A stretch of 64,000 bases of DNA from Aquisalinus luteolus (GCF_009712425.2 NZ_VCJR02000001.1:1244001-1308000); one strand, 5' to 3'. Positions 1 to 9,118 are shown, counted from the stretch's first letter. A program made the numbers and translations. Notes: generated by a model not told the origin, from the sequence alone.

Positions 1-683
1 AGCAGGCCGCTCTGGCGTTTGACCGACGGATCGGGGATCTGCATGTAGGGCGTATACAGAATGGGTACGCCTTTGACCTCGAAAAAGGCATTGCGGAAGC
101 GGATGACCTGCTCTTCCTTATCCTGAACGACCTTCAGCGCCTTTACCTGCCATGACGGGGTCTTGGGTGATCCGTCTTCCTTACAGACATCGCAGCCGGT
201 GTAGACGGCACGATTGAGGATGTTGCGCTGGTCGCCTTCCTTGACCAGCGTCGCACTGGCAAGCCGCGAATCATCTTCCAGCAGCGCGGAGAAGTTATTC
301 ACCACGCCATCGGCCATGTCGCCGGTCAGCACGAGATCATCGGCAAAATAGGTCTGGCCGTCCGCCTCGGTGATGGCGACGTTGCCAATGGCCGTGACGA
401 TATCCGTCGCCGGGTCATAGACGATACGATCAGAGGTGATGAAGCGCTCGCCGTAATAGGCCTTTACGTTACCCTCGGCGATGACGGGGCTGTCCGTGCT
501 CTGGCGCGTGACGATGTCCGCCTCGAACACGACACGTTCCTCTTCCCCGGAGGGGGCAAGCTGGGCATGGGAAACCGCCGTGATGGCCATGCCACCAGCC
601 AGTCCCGCCAGTAACGCTTTACGTGAAATCTGCAACAGTGATCCCCCTCTGCGCCCTTTCACAAGGCCTGTAGAAAAAGCCAT
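1..683 (-). CDS. lptD: LPS-assembly protein LptD, N-terminal part (runs off the window)
   Basis: Outer-membrane protein that inserts lipopolysaccharide into the outer leaflet together with LptE. The visible part is a signal peptide ending near SHA-Q, an OstA/LptA-like beta-jellyroll region (AEGNVKAYYGERF, ITSDRIVYD, VAITEADGQTYFADDLVL) and the conserved stretch YTGCDVC ... PILYTPYMQIPDPS that leads into the barrel. The C-terminal barrel is outside the window. The start is uncertain. ATG at 683 has only a weak GGGG upstream. TTG at 635 sits 7 bases after an AGGGGG ribosome site and gives a standard-length signal peptide, so it may be the true start. It lies downstream of lptF and lptG on the same strand, matching the usual alphaproteobacterial order. 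Confidence 0.93.
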   Translation of the reverse strand, partial: MAFSTGLVKGRRGGSLLQISRKALLAGLAGGMAITAVSHAQLAPSGEEERVVFEADIVTRQSTDSPVIAEGNVKAYYGERFITSDRIVYDPATDIVTAIGNVAITEADGQTYFADDLVLTGDMADGVVNNFSALLEDDSRLASATLVKEGDQRNILNRAVYTGCDVCKEDGSPKTPSWQVKALKVVQDKEEQVIRFRNAFFEVKGVPILYTPYMQIPDPSVKRQSGL

Positions 684-740
684 ACTCTTAGCCCCAAACT
701 TATAATGCATCGCAGCAACAGTCCAATTTATTACGCGGTA

Positions 741-1835
741 TCAGCCGTCTTCCGTGTTGAACAGGAAAGTCAGCGCCAGCAGCCCTGCTATGAAAACGGG
801 TGCCCAGGCGGCGAGAACAACCGGAACCAGCCGCGCTTCGGCTGTAGCATTGGAAATCTCGGCGGAGATGAATAGCAGGAAGCCCGCCGCAATGCCCCAC
901 AGAACGAGCCTGACCGTGCCTCCGGAGCGAACCGGCTTCATGGAAAAAGACGCGGCGATGAGCACCATCGCCAGCAGCTTTATCGGCAGCGCCAGCAGGT
1001 CATGATAGCGCAATTCGTATTTCACCGTCGGCAGGCCGGCATCGCGGGCGAGCTCGATAAACCGCGGCAGCGCCCAGATGGACATGGTCTCGGGCTTGGC
1101 GATGTCTTCTCGCAGGTCGTCGATCGAGAACTGCGATTCGACGATCTGGGTCTCGCGCACCTGCCGGTCCTGCCCCTCGAGGGTGCGCAGGCGCGCATCG
1201 TTCAGAACGTAACGCTTGTCCTGGATTTCGGCTGTTTCTGCATCCCAGCGCTCAAGGAAGACCCCCTCGAGGGTCTGCTTCCACAGAACGACATCGCGCA
1301 GCAAATTGTTGTCTGCATCATAGCTGGACGCATGCAGGATCAGCGTCTGGTCATCATTGCGCTGGCGCAACCAGATGCCGCCATTCAGTTCACGGATCAG
1401 GTTCGCGCTCTTGCCGCGAATCTCGTTCTTGATCGTTTCTGCCTGGCTGGACATGCGCGATGCAGCAGGGTCGGCAAAGGTCAGCACGGCGATGCCGGTC
1501 ACGATCGCCAGGATCGCCGATGGCAGGATAATGCCCCAGATGGAAAGGCCTGCGGAGCGCATCACCGCGACTTCAGAGCGCTTGTTGAGCTGGTAGAAAG
1601 CCCACATCGATCCGAACAGGAAAATGAAGGGCATGGTCGTCAGCACCAGTTTCGGCGCACGCAACAGGGTCAGCTGGGCGGCAAAGCCGATGCCGGCATT
1701 CTGGATTCTCTCGACCTCACGCAGGCTCTCGATCATGTCTATCAGGATGGTCATGGAGGCGAGGATGATCAGCAGGCCGAGAACACCGGTCAGCGTGCGC
1801 AGGCTGAGATAGCGGTAGAGCGTAAATCTGGGCAT
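741..1835 (-). CDS. lptG: LPS export ABC transporter permease LptG
   Basis: One of two inner-membrane permeases of the LptB2FG complex, which extracts LPS and pushes it along the Lpt bridge. The 364-residue length is typical. There are hydrophobic helices near residues 13-35, 55-80 and 97-122, a periplasmic beta-jellyroll between them and the C-terminal helices, and three more helices at the C-terminus (about 280-360). The YjgP/YjgQ signature is clear in the stretch VAVMRSAGLSIWGI, the coupling helix that contacts LptB. The start codon overlaps the lptF stop as TGATG, so the two are translationally coupled. lptD follows about 57 bases downstream. Confidence 0.95.
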   Translation of the reverse strand: MPRFTLYRYLSLRTLTGVLGLLIILASMTILIDMIESLREVERIQNAGIGFAAQLTLLRAPKLVLTTMPFIFLFGSMWAFYQLNKRSEVAVMRSAGLSIWGIILPSAILAIVTGIAVLTFADPAASRMSSQAETIKNEIRGKSANLIRELNGGIWLRQRNDDQTLILHASSYDADNNLLRDVVLWKQTLEGVFLERWDAETAEIQDKRYVLNDARLRTLEGQDRQVRETQIVESQFSIDDLREDIAKPETMSIWALPRFIELARDAGLPTVKYELRYHDLLALPIKLLAMVLIAASFSMKPVRSGGTVRLVLWGIAAGFLLFISAEISNATAEARLVPVVLAAWAPVFIAGLLALTFLFNTEDG

Positions 1836-2977
1836 CAGTTCGCTCTCCTCAGGTAGATCCTGTTGGTCAGGTTGCGCTTCGAGGTGCGCAGACCGAAACG
1901 GGGCAGGCCGACAAGAATCGCCAGGCAGATGATGCTGCCGCCGATCGGCAGCACATATTGTACGATATTCATGACCGGTGCGCTTGCGGCCGCGTTCTCG
2001 AGAGTGAACCCGATGACACGTAGGAAAATGGCAATGCCAGACGCATAGAGGATGCGCCGCGAATAGCCGTTCCGGTTGAACGGGCCCTTGATCAGCGCCA
2101 GCATGGCGATGAGCACGAAGAGGATATTATAGAACGGGCTGGACAGCCTTGCATGCCCTTCGGCCTTCAGGACGCCTTCCTCCTGGATGTCGTAGGGAAC
2201 GCTCATGTCCGGATATAGCAGTTCGGAAATGTATCGCTCCGTGGGCTCACGATAGCCGGGCCCGCCGGACTGCTGATACTGGGTCAGGTCGACGGCGGTT
2301 TCCGTGAAGCCGGTGACATTGACCTTGCCGCTGTTGTCGGGCGTCTGGAAATTGCCGCGTGCCAGATGCAGGCGCGGCCCGAAAACGGTGTTCCGGTACA
2401 GGCCAGCCTCAGCCATATAGGTGGTCGGGCGATTCGGGTTGCGCTCGTCATAGATCAGCATGCCGAGATATTGCCCGCCGGGGCGCACTTCCTCCGCATA
2501 GACCATCAGGCCATCGACGACGGTGGTGAATTCACCGGCGCGGATCAGGGATTTGGCTATGTCGCTGCGAACGCTCTGGACCGTATCCTTCAGCACACGA
2601 TAGCTGCGCGGCATCAGGTCGAGATTGAGGTAGAAGCTGAACGCCGTGCCGAGAGCGGCGAGGGCGAGGAGGGGGCGGGCGACGCGAAAGGTACTCGCGC
2701 CGGAAGCCGACATCACCGCCATCTCGCTGTCGCCCTTCAGCCGGTTGAGAATGAAGAGCGCTGCCGCGAAAAGGGTGAAGGGCGTGATCACCGCAAGCAG
2801 GTTGGGGATGATCAGAACCGTTACCTTGAGAAAGGCGCTAAGCGTGCCGCCATCCTCGACCATCAGGTCGACGCGTTGCAGGATCTGTGTCAGCCACACG
2901 ATCGCGGTCACGCACAGGGTGATCAGCATCAATGGCTTGATACTCTGCGAAAAGAGATATCGGTCGAGTTGTGACAC
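1835..2977 (-). CDS. lptF: LPS export ABC transporter permease LptF
   Basis: Partner permease of LptG in the LPS export transporter. It has 380 residues, with N-terminal helices near 10-30 and 55-80, the coupling-helix motif EMAVMSASGASTFRVARP, a periplasmic jellyroll region and three C-terminal helices, which is YjgP family architecture. It is the first gene of the minus-strand lpt run. The roughly 200-base gap to the divergent pepA must hold both promoters. The stop overlaps the lptG start by one base. lptF divergent from pepA is a common arrangement in proteobacteria. Confidence 0.95.
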   Translation of the reverse strand: MSQLDRYLFSQSIKPLMLITLCVTAIVWLTQILQRVDLMVEDGGTLSAFLKVTVLIIPNLLAVITPFTLFAAALFILNRLKGDSEMAVMSASGASTFRVARPLLALAALGTAFSFYLNLDLMPRSYRVLKDTVQSVRSDIAKSLIRAGEFTTVVDGLMVYAEEVRPGGQYLGMLIYDERNPNRPTTYMAEAGLYRNTVFGPRLHLARGNFQTPDNSGKVNVTGFTETAVDLTQYQQSGGPGYREPTERYISELLYPDMSVPYDIQEEGVLKAEGHARLSSPFYNILFVLIAMLALIKGPFNRNGYSRRILYASGIAIFLRVIGFTLENAAASAPVMNIVQYVLPIGGSIICLAILVGLPRFGLRTSKRNLTNRIYLRRAN

Positions 2978-3178
2978 GAGTGTTCCTTAAGAGCCGTTAT
3001 GCGGACAGATGACGCACATAACGCCTATCCCCTCCTGTTCGCTAGCATATTTGATCTTGAAGGCAAAGAAAGCCACATCATACCTTACAGGAAATTGTAC
3101 CTTACGAAAAATTGAGACATATCAATCTCATCCGACCATTTCCCCGTGTTACACGCACCACTCAAAAGGGAGTATTCA

Positions 3179-4663
3179 ATGAACATCACTTTCTCAAAGG
3201 CCGCCCTGCCGAAAGCCGGCATCATTGTCGTGCCAGTCTTTGCCGACGGCAAGCCGCCAGCAGTTTTTACCGATCTGGACGGCAAGACGGATGGCGCGCT
3301 GACCCGCGCGACGAAAGCGCGGGATTTTTCAGGCAAGGCCGGGCAATTGCTGGAGATCCCGAGCCCGAAAGGTCTCGACAATTCCGCGGTCTGCCTCATC
3401 GGTGCCGGCAAGCGCGGTGAACTGGACCTGCTTGCCGCTGAGGCCCTCGGTGGCCGTGTAGTTGCTAAATATCTGCGCGACGGCGAAAAGGCACTGGTCT
3501 TTGCCCTCGACGGGTTCGCCGATGATGATGCCGGCCTTGCCGCCCGCGTCGCTTTCGGTGCGCGCCTGCGCAGCTATTCCTTCGACAAATACCGCACCAC
3601 GGCGGAAAAATCCGAATTGCCGGCCCTGACGAAGATTGCCTTCCACAGTGCCAAATCCGCTGCAGTGAAATCCGCCTTTGCCGATCTGGAGAAAATCGCG
3701 GACGGCATCTTCCTCACTCGTGATCTTGTTTCAGAGCCGGCCAACATTCTCTACCCCGAGAGCTTCGCCCAGCGCTGCAAGGAACTGGAAAGCCTTGGCG
3801 TGAAGGTCGAAGTGCTCGGCGAAGCGCAGATGAAGAAGCTCGGCATGGGCTCGCTGCTCGGTGTCGGACAGGGCTCGGTCAAAGAGAGCAAGCTCGCCAT
3901 CATGAAATGGATGGGCGGCCCGAAATCACAGGCACCGGTCTGCTTCGTCGGCAAGGGCGTGTGCTTCGATACTGGCGGCATCTCGCTGAAGCCGGGACCG
4001 GGCATGGGCGACATGAAATGGGATATGGGTGGTGCCGGTGCGGTGACAGGGGCCATGGCGGCGCTCGCCGGGCGCAAGGCCAAGGCCAATGTCATCGGTA
4101 TTCTCGGTCTCGTCGAAAACATGCCTGACGGCAATGCAATCCGCCCGGGCGATGTACTGACTTCCATGTCCGGCAAGACGATCGAGGTGTTGAATACTGA
4201 TGCCGAGGGTCGCCTCGTCCTCGCCGACGCGCTGACCTATGCCCAGCAGAAGTTCAAGCCGTCTGCAATCATCGACCTCGCCACCCTGACGGGGGCGATC
4301 ATCATCTCGCTTGCCCATGAATATGCGGGCGTCTTCTCGCGCCATGACGACATGGTCGCCAAGCTCGATGCCGCCGGCAAGGTGACCGGTGACCGGGTCT
4401 GGCGCATGCCGGTCGACAAGGCCCATGAGGAGATGATCAAGTCGCCTATCGCCGACATGAAGAATATCGGCGGGCGCGAGGGCGGTTCGTCGACGGCAGC
4501 AGCGTTCCTGAAGCAGTTCGTCGATGACAGCGTGCCGTGGGCCCACCTCGACATCGCCGGTATGGCGTGGACTGAGAAGGAGACGCCGATAGTACCAAAA
4601 GGCGGCACAGGCTATGGCGTGCGGTTGCTGGATGAATTCATCCGCGCCAATTACGAGGCATAA
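3179..4663 (+). CDS. pepA: Leucyl aminopeptidase (M17 family, PepA)
   Basis: Cytoplasmic two-metal aminopeptidase that removes N-terminal residues from peptides. It has 494 residues from ATG 3179, which is preceded by AAGGGAG. An in-frame TTG at 3146 lacks a ribosome site and was not used. The M17 signature NTDAEGRLVLADAL is intact. The metal and catalytic region KGVCFDTGGISLKPG followed by MKWDMGGAGAV is also present. In some bacteria PepA also binds DNA in site-specific recombination and transcription control, but nothing here tests that. A strong terminator follows directly. Confidence 0.97.
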   Translation: MNITFSKAALPKAGIIVVPVFADGKPPAVFTDLDGKTDGALTRATKARDFSGKAGQLLEIPSPKGLDNSAVCLIGAGKRGELDLLAAEALGGRVVAKYLRDGEKALVFALDGFADDDAGLAARVAFGARLRSYSFDKYRTTAEKSELPALTKIAFHSAKSAAVKSAFADLEKIADGIFLTRDLVSEPANILYPESFAQRCKELESLGVKVEVLGEAQMKKLGMGSLLGVGQGSVKESKLAIMKWMGGPKSQAPVCFVGKGVCFDTGGISLKPGPGMGDMKWDMGGAGAVTGAMAALAGRKAKANVIGILGLVENMPDGNAIRPGDVLTSMSGKTIEVLNTDAEGRLVLADALTYAQQKFKPSAIIDLATLTGAIIISLAHEYAGVFSRHDDMVAKLDAAGKVTGDRVWRMPVDKAHEEMIKSPIADMKNIGGREGGSSTAAAFLKQFVDDSVPWAHLDIAGMAWTEKETPIVPKGGTGYGVRLLDEFIRANYEA

Positions 4664-4671
4664 GGAATAAA

Positions 4672-4703
4672 AAAGGCCCGGGATAAAATCCCGGGCCTTT
4701 CTT
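4672..4703. terminator. Bidirectional intrinsic terminator between pepA and the OMP gene
   Basis: A perfect 13-base stem (4672-4684 with 4688-4700) around a 3-base loop, GC-rich in the middle, with A on the left flank and T on the right. It lies between two convergent genes and can serve both. Confidence 0.9.
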
Positions 4704-4734
4704 CATCACGCCTGTAGGCGGGTGGGGGGGTAGA

Positions 4735-5361
4735 TTACAGGGCGTGACGGTAGAAGAACTGCAGGCTCGTATTGCCGTAGTCGACTTCGAGCGTATCGCC
4801 GTCGACGTCGAATTCGACATCGCTGGTGCCCAGATAGCTGGCTTCAAGGCCGACCAGGCCGCCGCTCGCGCCAACCGGACGGGCAACGCCGCCCTTGAAC
4901 TGGTAACCGAAGACACCTTCGTTTTCGTCTTCAGCATCGACATTCACATAGCCGAGGCCAGCGCCGATGTAAGGAACGAAAGCACTGTTCTCGACGGCGA
5001 AGTCATAATAGCCGTTCAGGAAAACACCGAGCGAGGAAAGGTCGCCATCGGCTTCGAACGTCTGTCCTTCAGCTTCGAAGTCACCAATCGAGTTGGAGCG
5101 ATAGGTCAGTTCGATATCGCTGCGGAAGCCGTTGCCGAAATGTTTACCGAGCGCGCCACCGAGGACATAGCCGGTGTCGGCGTCGTAGCTGCCGGAGAAA
5201 TCACCGAGACCATCGATCATCAGTTCGGCATCGTCCTGAACGATGAAGTTCGCGCCACCGTGACCTTGAATGTAATAGCCGCTATCCTGTGCAAGAGCGG
5301 AGCCGCCAAATGCGATGGCAGCCAGAACGGAAGTAGAAAGTGCGATTTTTTTCAGAGACAT
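4735..5361 (-). CDS. Outer-membrane beta-barrel protein (OmpA/OmpW-type 8-stranded porin family)
   Basis: 208 residues with a cleavable signal peptide (MSLKKIALSTSVLAAIAFGG, cleavage after ALA). The mature part has alternating amphipathic strands and aromatic girdles (YYIQGHGGANF, GYVLGGALGKHFG, FLNGYYDF, PYIGAGLGYVNV, GYQFKGGVARPV, LQFFYRHAL). This matches the generic outer-membrane beta-barrel domain family. Strong GGAGGG ribosome site before the ATG. The acidic external loops suggest a calcium- or cation-rich environment, but this is inference. No substrate can be assigned. Confidence 0.85.
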   Translation of the reverse strand: MSLKKIALSTSVLAAIAFGGSALAQDSGYYIQGHGGANFIVQDDAELMIDGLGDFSGSYDADTGYVLGGALGKHFGNGFRSDIELTYRSNSIGDFEAEGQTFEADGDLSSLGVFLNGYYDFAVENSAFVPYIGAGLGYVNVDAEDENEGVFGYQFKGGVARPVGASGGLVGLEASYLGTSDVEFDVDGDTLEVDYGNTSLQFFYRHAL

Positions 5362-5562
5362 TTATTGTCCCTCCTCATTATGATTTCGTGTTGAAGGCCG
5401 GCGTCAATAGCGTCGCCCGCATGGCGTCCGGTCTCGCCAGGTCACGACCCTCGTGGCCTGCAGCGAAGCGATAAGTGGGGGGCGAATTGTGGTTTTAAAG
5501 GGGCAAAATCATCCTCTCGCATCCGTGATAAATATTAATTCCGCATGGGGATCATTACCAGA

Positions 5563-6012
5563 ATGACAGAAGTGCTTTTTTATCATCTGGAGAGGGCGCG
5601 GCTTGAGCATATTCTGCCGGATCTGCTCGAGAAATCGCTCGAACGTGGCTGGCGTGTCCTCGTTGCCACAAGTACCCGTGACATGGCGGACACGATAAAT
5701 AATTTTCTCTGGACCTATACGGACGAAAGTTTCCTGCCCCATGGCGCCGATGGTGACGGTACTGACCACCCGATTTTCATTACGGAGACCGAATCAACCG
5801 GCGGGGAGCGCGATATCCTGTTTCTCGTTGAGGGAGCGGAAACCGAACCGGACCAGATAGAAAATCTGACACGCTGCATCAGGATCTTTGATGGCAGCGA
5901 TGAGGATGCCGTTGCAGCGGCGCGGGTCTTTTGGAAAAAGGTCAAAGGCGCCGGGCATGACGCGACCTATTGGCGTCAGAGCGAGAACGGCCGGTGGGAG
6001 AAGCAGGGATAG
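5563..6012 (+). CDS. holC: DNA polymerase III chi subunit
   Basis: Chi subunit of the replicative clamp loader, linking polymerase III to SSB on the lagging strand. It has 149 residues from ATG 5563 (MTEVLFYHLERARLEHILPD). It carries the family pattern of a YH motif near the N-terminus, LLEKSLERGWRVLV and the C-terminal DGSDEDAVAAARVFWKKVK. An in-frame ATG at 5545 would add six residues; the chosen start fits the family N-terminus. holC often follows pepA in proteobacteria; here the minus-strand OMP gene separates them. Confidence 0.93.
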   Translation: MTEVLFYHLERARLEHILPDLLEKSLERGWRVLVATSTRDMADTINNFLWTYTDESFLPHGADGDGTDHPIFITETESTGGERDILFLVEGAETEPDQIENLTRCIRIFDGSDEDAVAAARVFWKKVKGAGHDATYWRQSENGRWEKQG

Positions 6013-6062
6013 GGGTTGACCGGTTTCAAGAGCGCATACTGATCGAAAGCAGGGGGTAGAAT

Positions 6063-6536
6063 ATGGAAACACTGGTACCGGTCACGCAGCATGGCGTAAT
6101 CAAGCGACCCCTGGTGACGATGCGTCTACACTATATGGCCGACGCCTTGGTGATCGACCTCCTGCCGCGCGCGGTCTATCTGGAAAAGCCTGATCTCGAT
6201 GACCTTGCCGCTGACAATCCGATACACGGGACCCTGCAGGGCGCCGGGGAAGTTGTCGCTGATGACCACTACTTGCGCCTGACATTCGACTTCATCGAGG
6301 CGCTGGCCTTCAGCACGGTAGAGCAGGGCGCTCATCCCGCGGCATGGGAAACGGATGACGAGGCGATGCCGGTACATGAAGGGCAGGACCGGCCCTATCC
6401 GTTTGTGGAGGTTCGGGGGTCATCCTGGTGTAAAACCGTACCATCAGAGCCGACGCATTTTCGCATCGTGACGATGAACAACCGGCTCGACCTGCTGGCT
6501 TATGAGCCAAAAAGTCAATGGATGGACCGTCCGTAG
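6063..6536 (+). CDS. Hypothetical protein
   Basis: 157 residues, no family recognised. It is acidic, with no signal peptide or membrane segment. The ATG is preceded by GCAGGGGG at good spacing, and it follows holC by 50 bases on the same strand, so it is probably co-transcribed. Predicted alternating strands (TMRLHYMADALVIDLL, YLRLTFDFIEALAFSTV, FRIVTMNNRLDLLAYE) suggest a small beta-rich cytoplasmic domain. It converges with the thioesterase gene with about 13 bases between stops. Confidence 0.75.
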   Translation: METLVPVTQHGVIKRPLVTMRLHYMADALVIDLLPRAVYLEKPDLDDLAADNPIHGTLQGAGEVVADDHYLRLTFDFIEALAFSTVEQGAHPAAWETDDEAMPVHEGQDRPYPFVEVRGSSWCKTVPSEPTHFRIVTMNNRLDLLAYEPKSQWMDRP

Positions 6537-6549
6537 CGCGCCGCCGGGG

Positions 6550-6996
6550 TCAGTCTTCGTCGGTTCGCATCACGCGGATGCCGATGGCAGATCGGGCGAC
6601 GATATTGTCCTCTTCGCCTTGCCAGCCGGTTGCCTCGATAAAGGCAAAACGGCGCCCGACACGCTGCAGGGATATCCGCGCCAGCATGTCTTCTGCCTTT
6701 GAGGAACGAAAATAGCTGGTGTGGACGCTGGTCGTGCGCAGGCGCACAGACGGCGAGAGGCGGGCGATGAGTTCCAGCCGCGCGCAGCTTTCCAGGAAGG
6801 AGGAGATGACGCCGCCGTGCAGGGCGCGGATGATCGGATTGCCGATATGCCCTTCGGCAAAGCCGAGGCGATAGGTGAGGGCATCGCCCTCGGTTCTCGC
6901 AGAGATATTGAGCCACTGGCTCATGCCGGAGCTGGCAATATCATTCTGAATGCGCTCCAGCGCATCGGGGCTCAACTCGGGAACGCCGTTTGCCAT
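6550..6996 (-). CDS. PaaI-family hotdog thioesterase
   Basis: 148 residues. The PaaI-like hotdog core is visible: IGNPIIRALHGGVISSFLESCARL places the HGG motif before the central helix, followed by beta strands (RLRTTSVHTSYFRSSK, ARISLQRVGRRFAFIEATGW). Expected to hydrolyse an acyl- or aryl-CoA thioester in the cytoplasm; substrate unknown. ATG 6996 has a GGGAGG ribosome site at good spacing. A longer in-frame reading to 7245 overlaps the next gene and is not used. It lies 11 bases after a second hotdog gene, so the two are an operon pair of probably divergent paralogues. Confidence 0.88.
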   Translation of the reverse strand: MANGVPELSPDALERIQNDIASSGMSQWLNISARTEGDALTYRLGFAEGHIGNPIIRALHGGVISSFLESCARLELIARLSPSVRLRTTSVHTSYFRSSKAEDMLARISLQRVGRRFAFIEATGWQGEEDNIVARSAIGIRVMRTDED

Positions 6997-7007
6997 CGTC
7001 GCCTCCC

Positions 7008-7544
7008 TCACAGCCGCGAGGCGGAGGACCGCCCCTTGGTGCCGACCATGAACGTGCCTTCGGCGAGCGCAATTACATCGCCTGTTTCGGCGCAAACTGC
7101 CTTGCCGGAGCAGAAGGCGACATCGTCGGCGATGCCCTCGCAATGGGCCATCACCTTGATCGCCTGTTCCGGTTCCGCATGGCCCAGATAGTCCGTTTTC
7201 AGATTGATCGTCGCGATCGGCATGAACTGGTCGAGGCGCGTCCAAACCGTATAGGCAAGGATCGTATCGAGCAGGATGGTGAAGATGCCGCCATGAATGA
7301 CCCGTTCTCCTGAGGCAGAGGCGCCTTCCGAAAAGTCCGCCGGCACGGTGATGCTGAAATCGGCCTGACCGCGCATGATCCTTGTCGGCCGAAACGTCTT
7401 CAGCCGGGCAAACAGATTGTGCTCGTTCTGGATGAACTGGCGCGACGCCTCCATCATCGGCAGGATGAAGTCTGGCAGGTCGTCGCCTATTTCGAGTTTC
7501 TGATTGTCCGGCTTTTTGGTATTGGGGGCAGGCGTGTCATTCAT
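7008..7544 (-). CDS. Hotdog-fold thioesterase, PaaI-like
   Basis: 178 residues. It shares the hotdog plan with the gene downstream: ERVIHGGIFTILLDTILAYTVWTRL carries the HGG motif and the helix, then PIATINLKTDYLGHA and AFCSGKAVCAETGDVIALAEGTFMVG form the sheet. An N-terminal 80-residue extension is longer than in most family members. The first four bases overlap the end of the chorismate mutase gene (ATGA), so the three genes form one operon. Substrate unknown. Confidence 0.87.
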   Translation of the reverse strand: MNDTPAPNTKKPDNQKLEIGDDLPDFILPMMEASRQFIQNEHNLFARLKTFRPTRIMRGQADFSITVPADFSEGASASGERVIHGGIFTILLDTILAYTVWTRLDQFMPIATINLKTDYLGHAEPEQAIKVMAHCEGIADDVAFCSGKAVCAETGDVIALAEGTFMVGTKGRSSASRL

Positions 7545-7837
7545 GGATTGCGCAGTTTTTCTTCTTCATACTGAATGCCCCAGCCGATCAGCTGGCGCCA
7601 CAGGGCTTCCACCAGCGACGGGGGCAGGCCTTTTTCATCGGCCCTTTGCTTAACACGATCGATCACCTGCTGGATACGCCAGGGTACAGTTGCTTCCTCG
7701 GGCTTGGATTTGAGCTGCCAGGCACGGTCGACATAGCCCCAGCGCTCGGCCATCAGATCGACGATTGCCGCGTCCAGGCGGTCGATCTCAATGCGTACTT
7801 CATCCATGTCCTTGCAGTCCTGCGGTGCCTTGCTCAT
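7541..7837 (-). CDS. Chorismate mutase (AroQ/PchB type)
   Basis: 98-residue all-helical protein of the type II chorismate mutase fold: an N-terminal long helix (EVRIEIDRLDAAIVDLMAERWGYVDRA), WQLK with the conserved lysine, then R, and a C-terminal helix (LVEALWRQLIGWGIQYEE). The RW.YV.RA pattern and the tryptophan in the last helix resemble the isochorismate-pyruvate lyase PchB branch more than the E. coli PheA domain. This is judged by eye. It either makes prephenate for Phe/Tyr synthesis or acts on isochorismate. First gene of an operon with two thioesterases. Confidence 0.85.
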   Translation of the reverse strand: MSKAPQDCKDMDEVRIEIDRLDAAIVDLMAERWGYVDRAWQLKSKPEEATVPWRIQQVIDRVKQRADEKGLPPSLVEALWRQLIGWGIQYEEEKLRNP

Positions 7838-7876
7838 GTCCTGTCCTTCTCCTGCCCGTTTTCGGGGTTTGGCGCT

Positions 7877-9118
7877 TTATGCTTCACGAACCTCCTTTGT
7901 GAGCACTTTCGCTCCTTTTTCAAGGGTTCTGTGAACAGGACATTTGTCGGCAATTTCCAGCAGGCGTTTGCGGGTCGCCTCGTCGAGGTCGCCGGTGAAG
8001 GTCAGCTCCCTTTCGAAATGGTCGATATGGGTGCCCATGGCACGGTCGTCCTCGGTGCAGTGCTCGCAGTCATCGATATGCTTGCGGTCGTGGCGTACGC
8101 GGATCGAGACTTTCTCCAGCGGTATATCCTTGTGGTCGGCATACATGCGCAGCGTCATGTTGGTGCAGGCACCGAGCGCGATGGAGAGATACTCGTAAGG
8201 CGTCGGGCCCGTGCCGAGGCCGCCGACACTGGTTGGCTCGTCTGCCAGCATGCCGTGGGGGCCGACCTTGACCGCGTTCTGGAACTTGCCATGGCCGGTT
8301 TCGGTCAGCTCGACGAAGCCATCTTCTTCCTGTTCTTCCGGCATCGGGTCGCGGGTACCGATATAGCGGGTCGCCCAGGCCGAGATGACAGTCGCGGCAT
8401 AGGCGGCATCGCGCTTGTCCGACAGCAGATGATCGGCCTGGTCGAGTGAGCAGAAGCTTTTCGGGTGGCGTGCCGCCTCGAACAGGCGCCGTGCATTGTC
8501 GACGCCAACGGTCGCATCGATCGGCGAGTGCAGGATGAGCAGGGCGCGGTCGAGGGACGCGGCGCTCTTTTCGACATCATGCCGGTCGAGGTCATCGAGA
8601 AATTGCTTCCTGATCGTGAACGGCCGCTCGCCAAGGCTCACCTGCGCCTCGCCTTTCTCTCGAATCTCGGTGAGCTTGCCGGCAAAATTCTCCGTCACAT
8701 GGGTAGCGTCGGCGGGGGCAGCGATTGTGGCGACAGCCTTTACCTCCGGTATCTCCGCCGCGACGGCGATGACGGCGGCCCCGCCCAGAGAATGTCCCAC
8801 GAGCAGGCTTGGTGCTTCATAATGCTCACGCAGGTAATCAGCCGCGCTCTTCAGGTCGGCGAGGTTCAGGGAGAAATTGGTGGAGGCGAAATCACCCTCC
8901 GAACTGCCCAGCCCGGTGAAATCGAACCGCAGGACGGCAATCCCCGAAGCCGTCAGCGATTCGGCAATCTTGCGCGAGGCCGTCAGGTCCTTTGAGCAGG
9001 TGAAGCAATGGGCAAACAGCGCATAGGCCTCGACCCTGCCAGCGGGCATGTCCAGACGGGCAGAGAGCTGCGCGCCCGATGCGCCGGTGAAAGTGTGCTT
9101 GACGATATTGCCTGCCAT
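7877..9118 (-). CDS. Alpha/beta hydrolase fused to an OsmC-family domain
   Basis: 413 residues, two domains. Residues about 1-255 are an alpha/beta hydrolase: FAHCFTCSKDL oxyanion region, the nucleophile elbow GHSLGG, HSPIDATV around the acid and QADHLLS with the histidine. Residues about 270-413 are an OsmC/Ohr-like domain with GPTPYEYLSIALGACTNMTLRMYA and CPVHRTLEKG, each carrying one of the two redox cysteines used by OsmC peroxidases. This fusion is an established bacterial family, but its substrate is not known. Reduction of organic hydroperoxides linked to ester hydrolysis is inference. It lies 39 bases upstream of the chorismate mutase operon on the same strand. Confidence 0.92.
   Translation of the reverse strand: MAGNIVKHTFTGASGAQLSARLDMPAGRVEAYALFAHCFTCSKDLTASRKIAESLTASGIAVLRFDFTGLGSSEGDFASTNFSLNLADLKSAADYLREHYEAPSLLVGHSLGGAAVIAVAAEIPEVKAVATIAAPADATHVTENFAGKLTEIREKGEAQVSLGERPFTIRKQFLDDLDRHDVEKSAASLDRALLILHSPIDATVGVDNARRLFEAARHPKSFCSLDQADHLLSDKRDAAYAATVISAWATRYIGTRDPMPEEQEEDGFVELTETGHGKFQNAVKVGPHGMLADEPTSVGGLGTGPTPYEYLSIALGACTNMTLRMYADHKDIPLEKVSIRVRHDRKHIDDCEHCTEDDRAMGTHIDHFERELTFTGDLDEATRKRLLEIADKCPVHRTLEKGAKVLTKEVREA

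Noticed and set aside
3057-3085. CTTGAA upstream of pepA as a heat-shock promoter
   Set aside because: The -10 part (ACATCAT) does not match CCCCAT.
6997-7245. Upstream extension of the first hotdog thioesterase
   Set aside because: It overlaps the coding sequence of the next thioesterase in another frame; ATG 6996 has a clear ribosome site.
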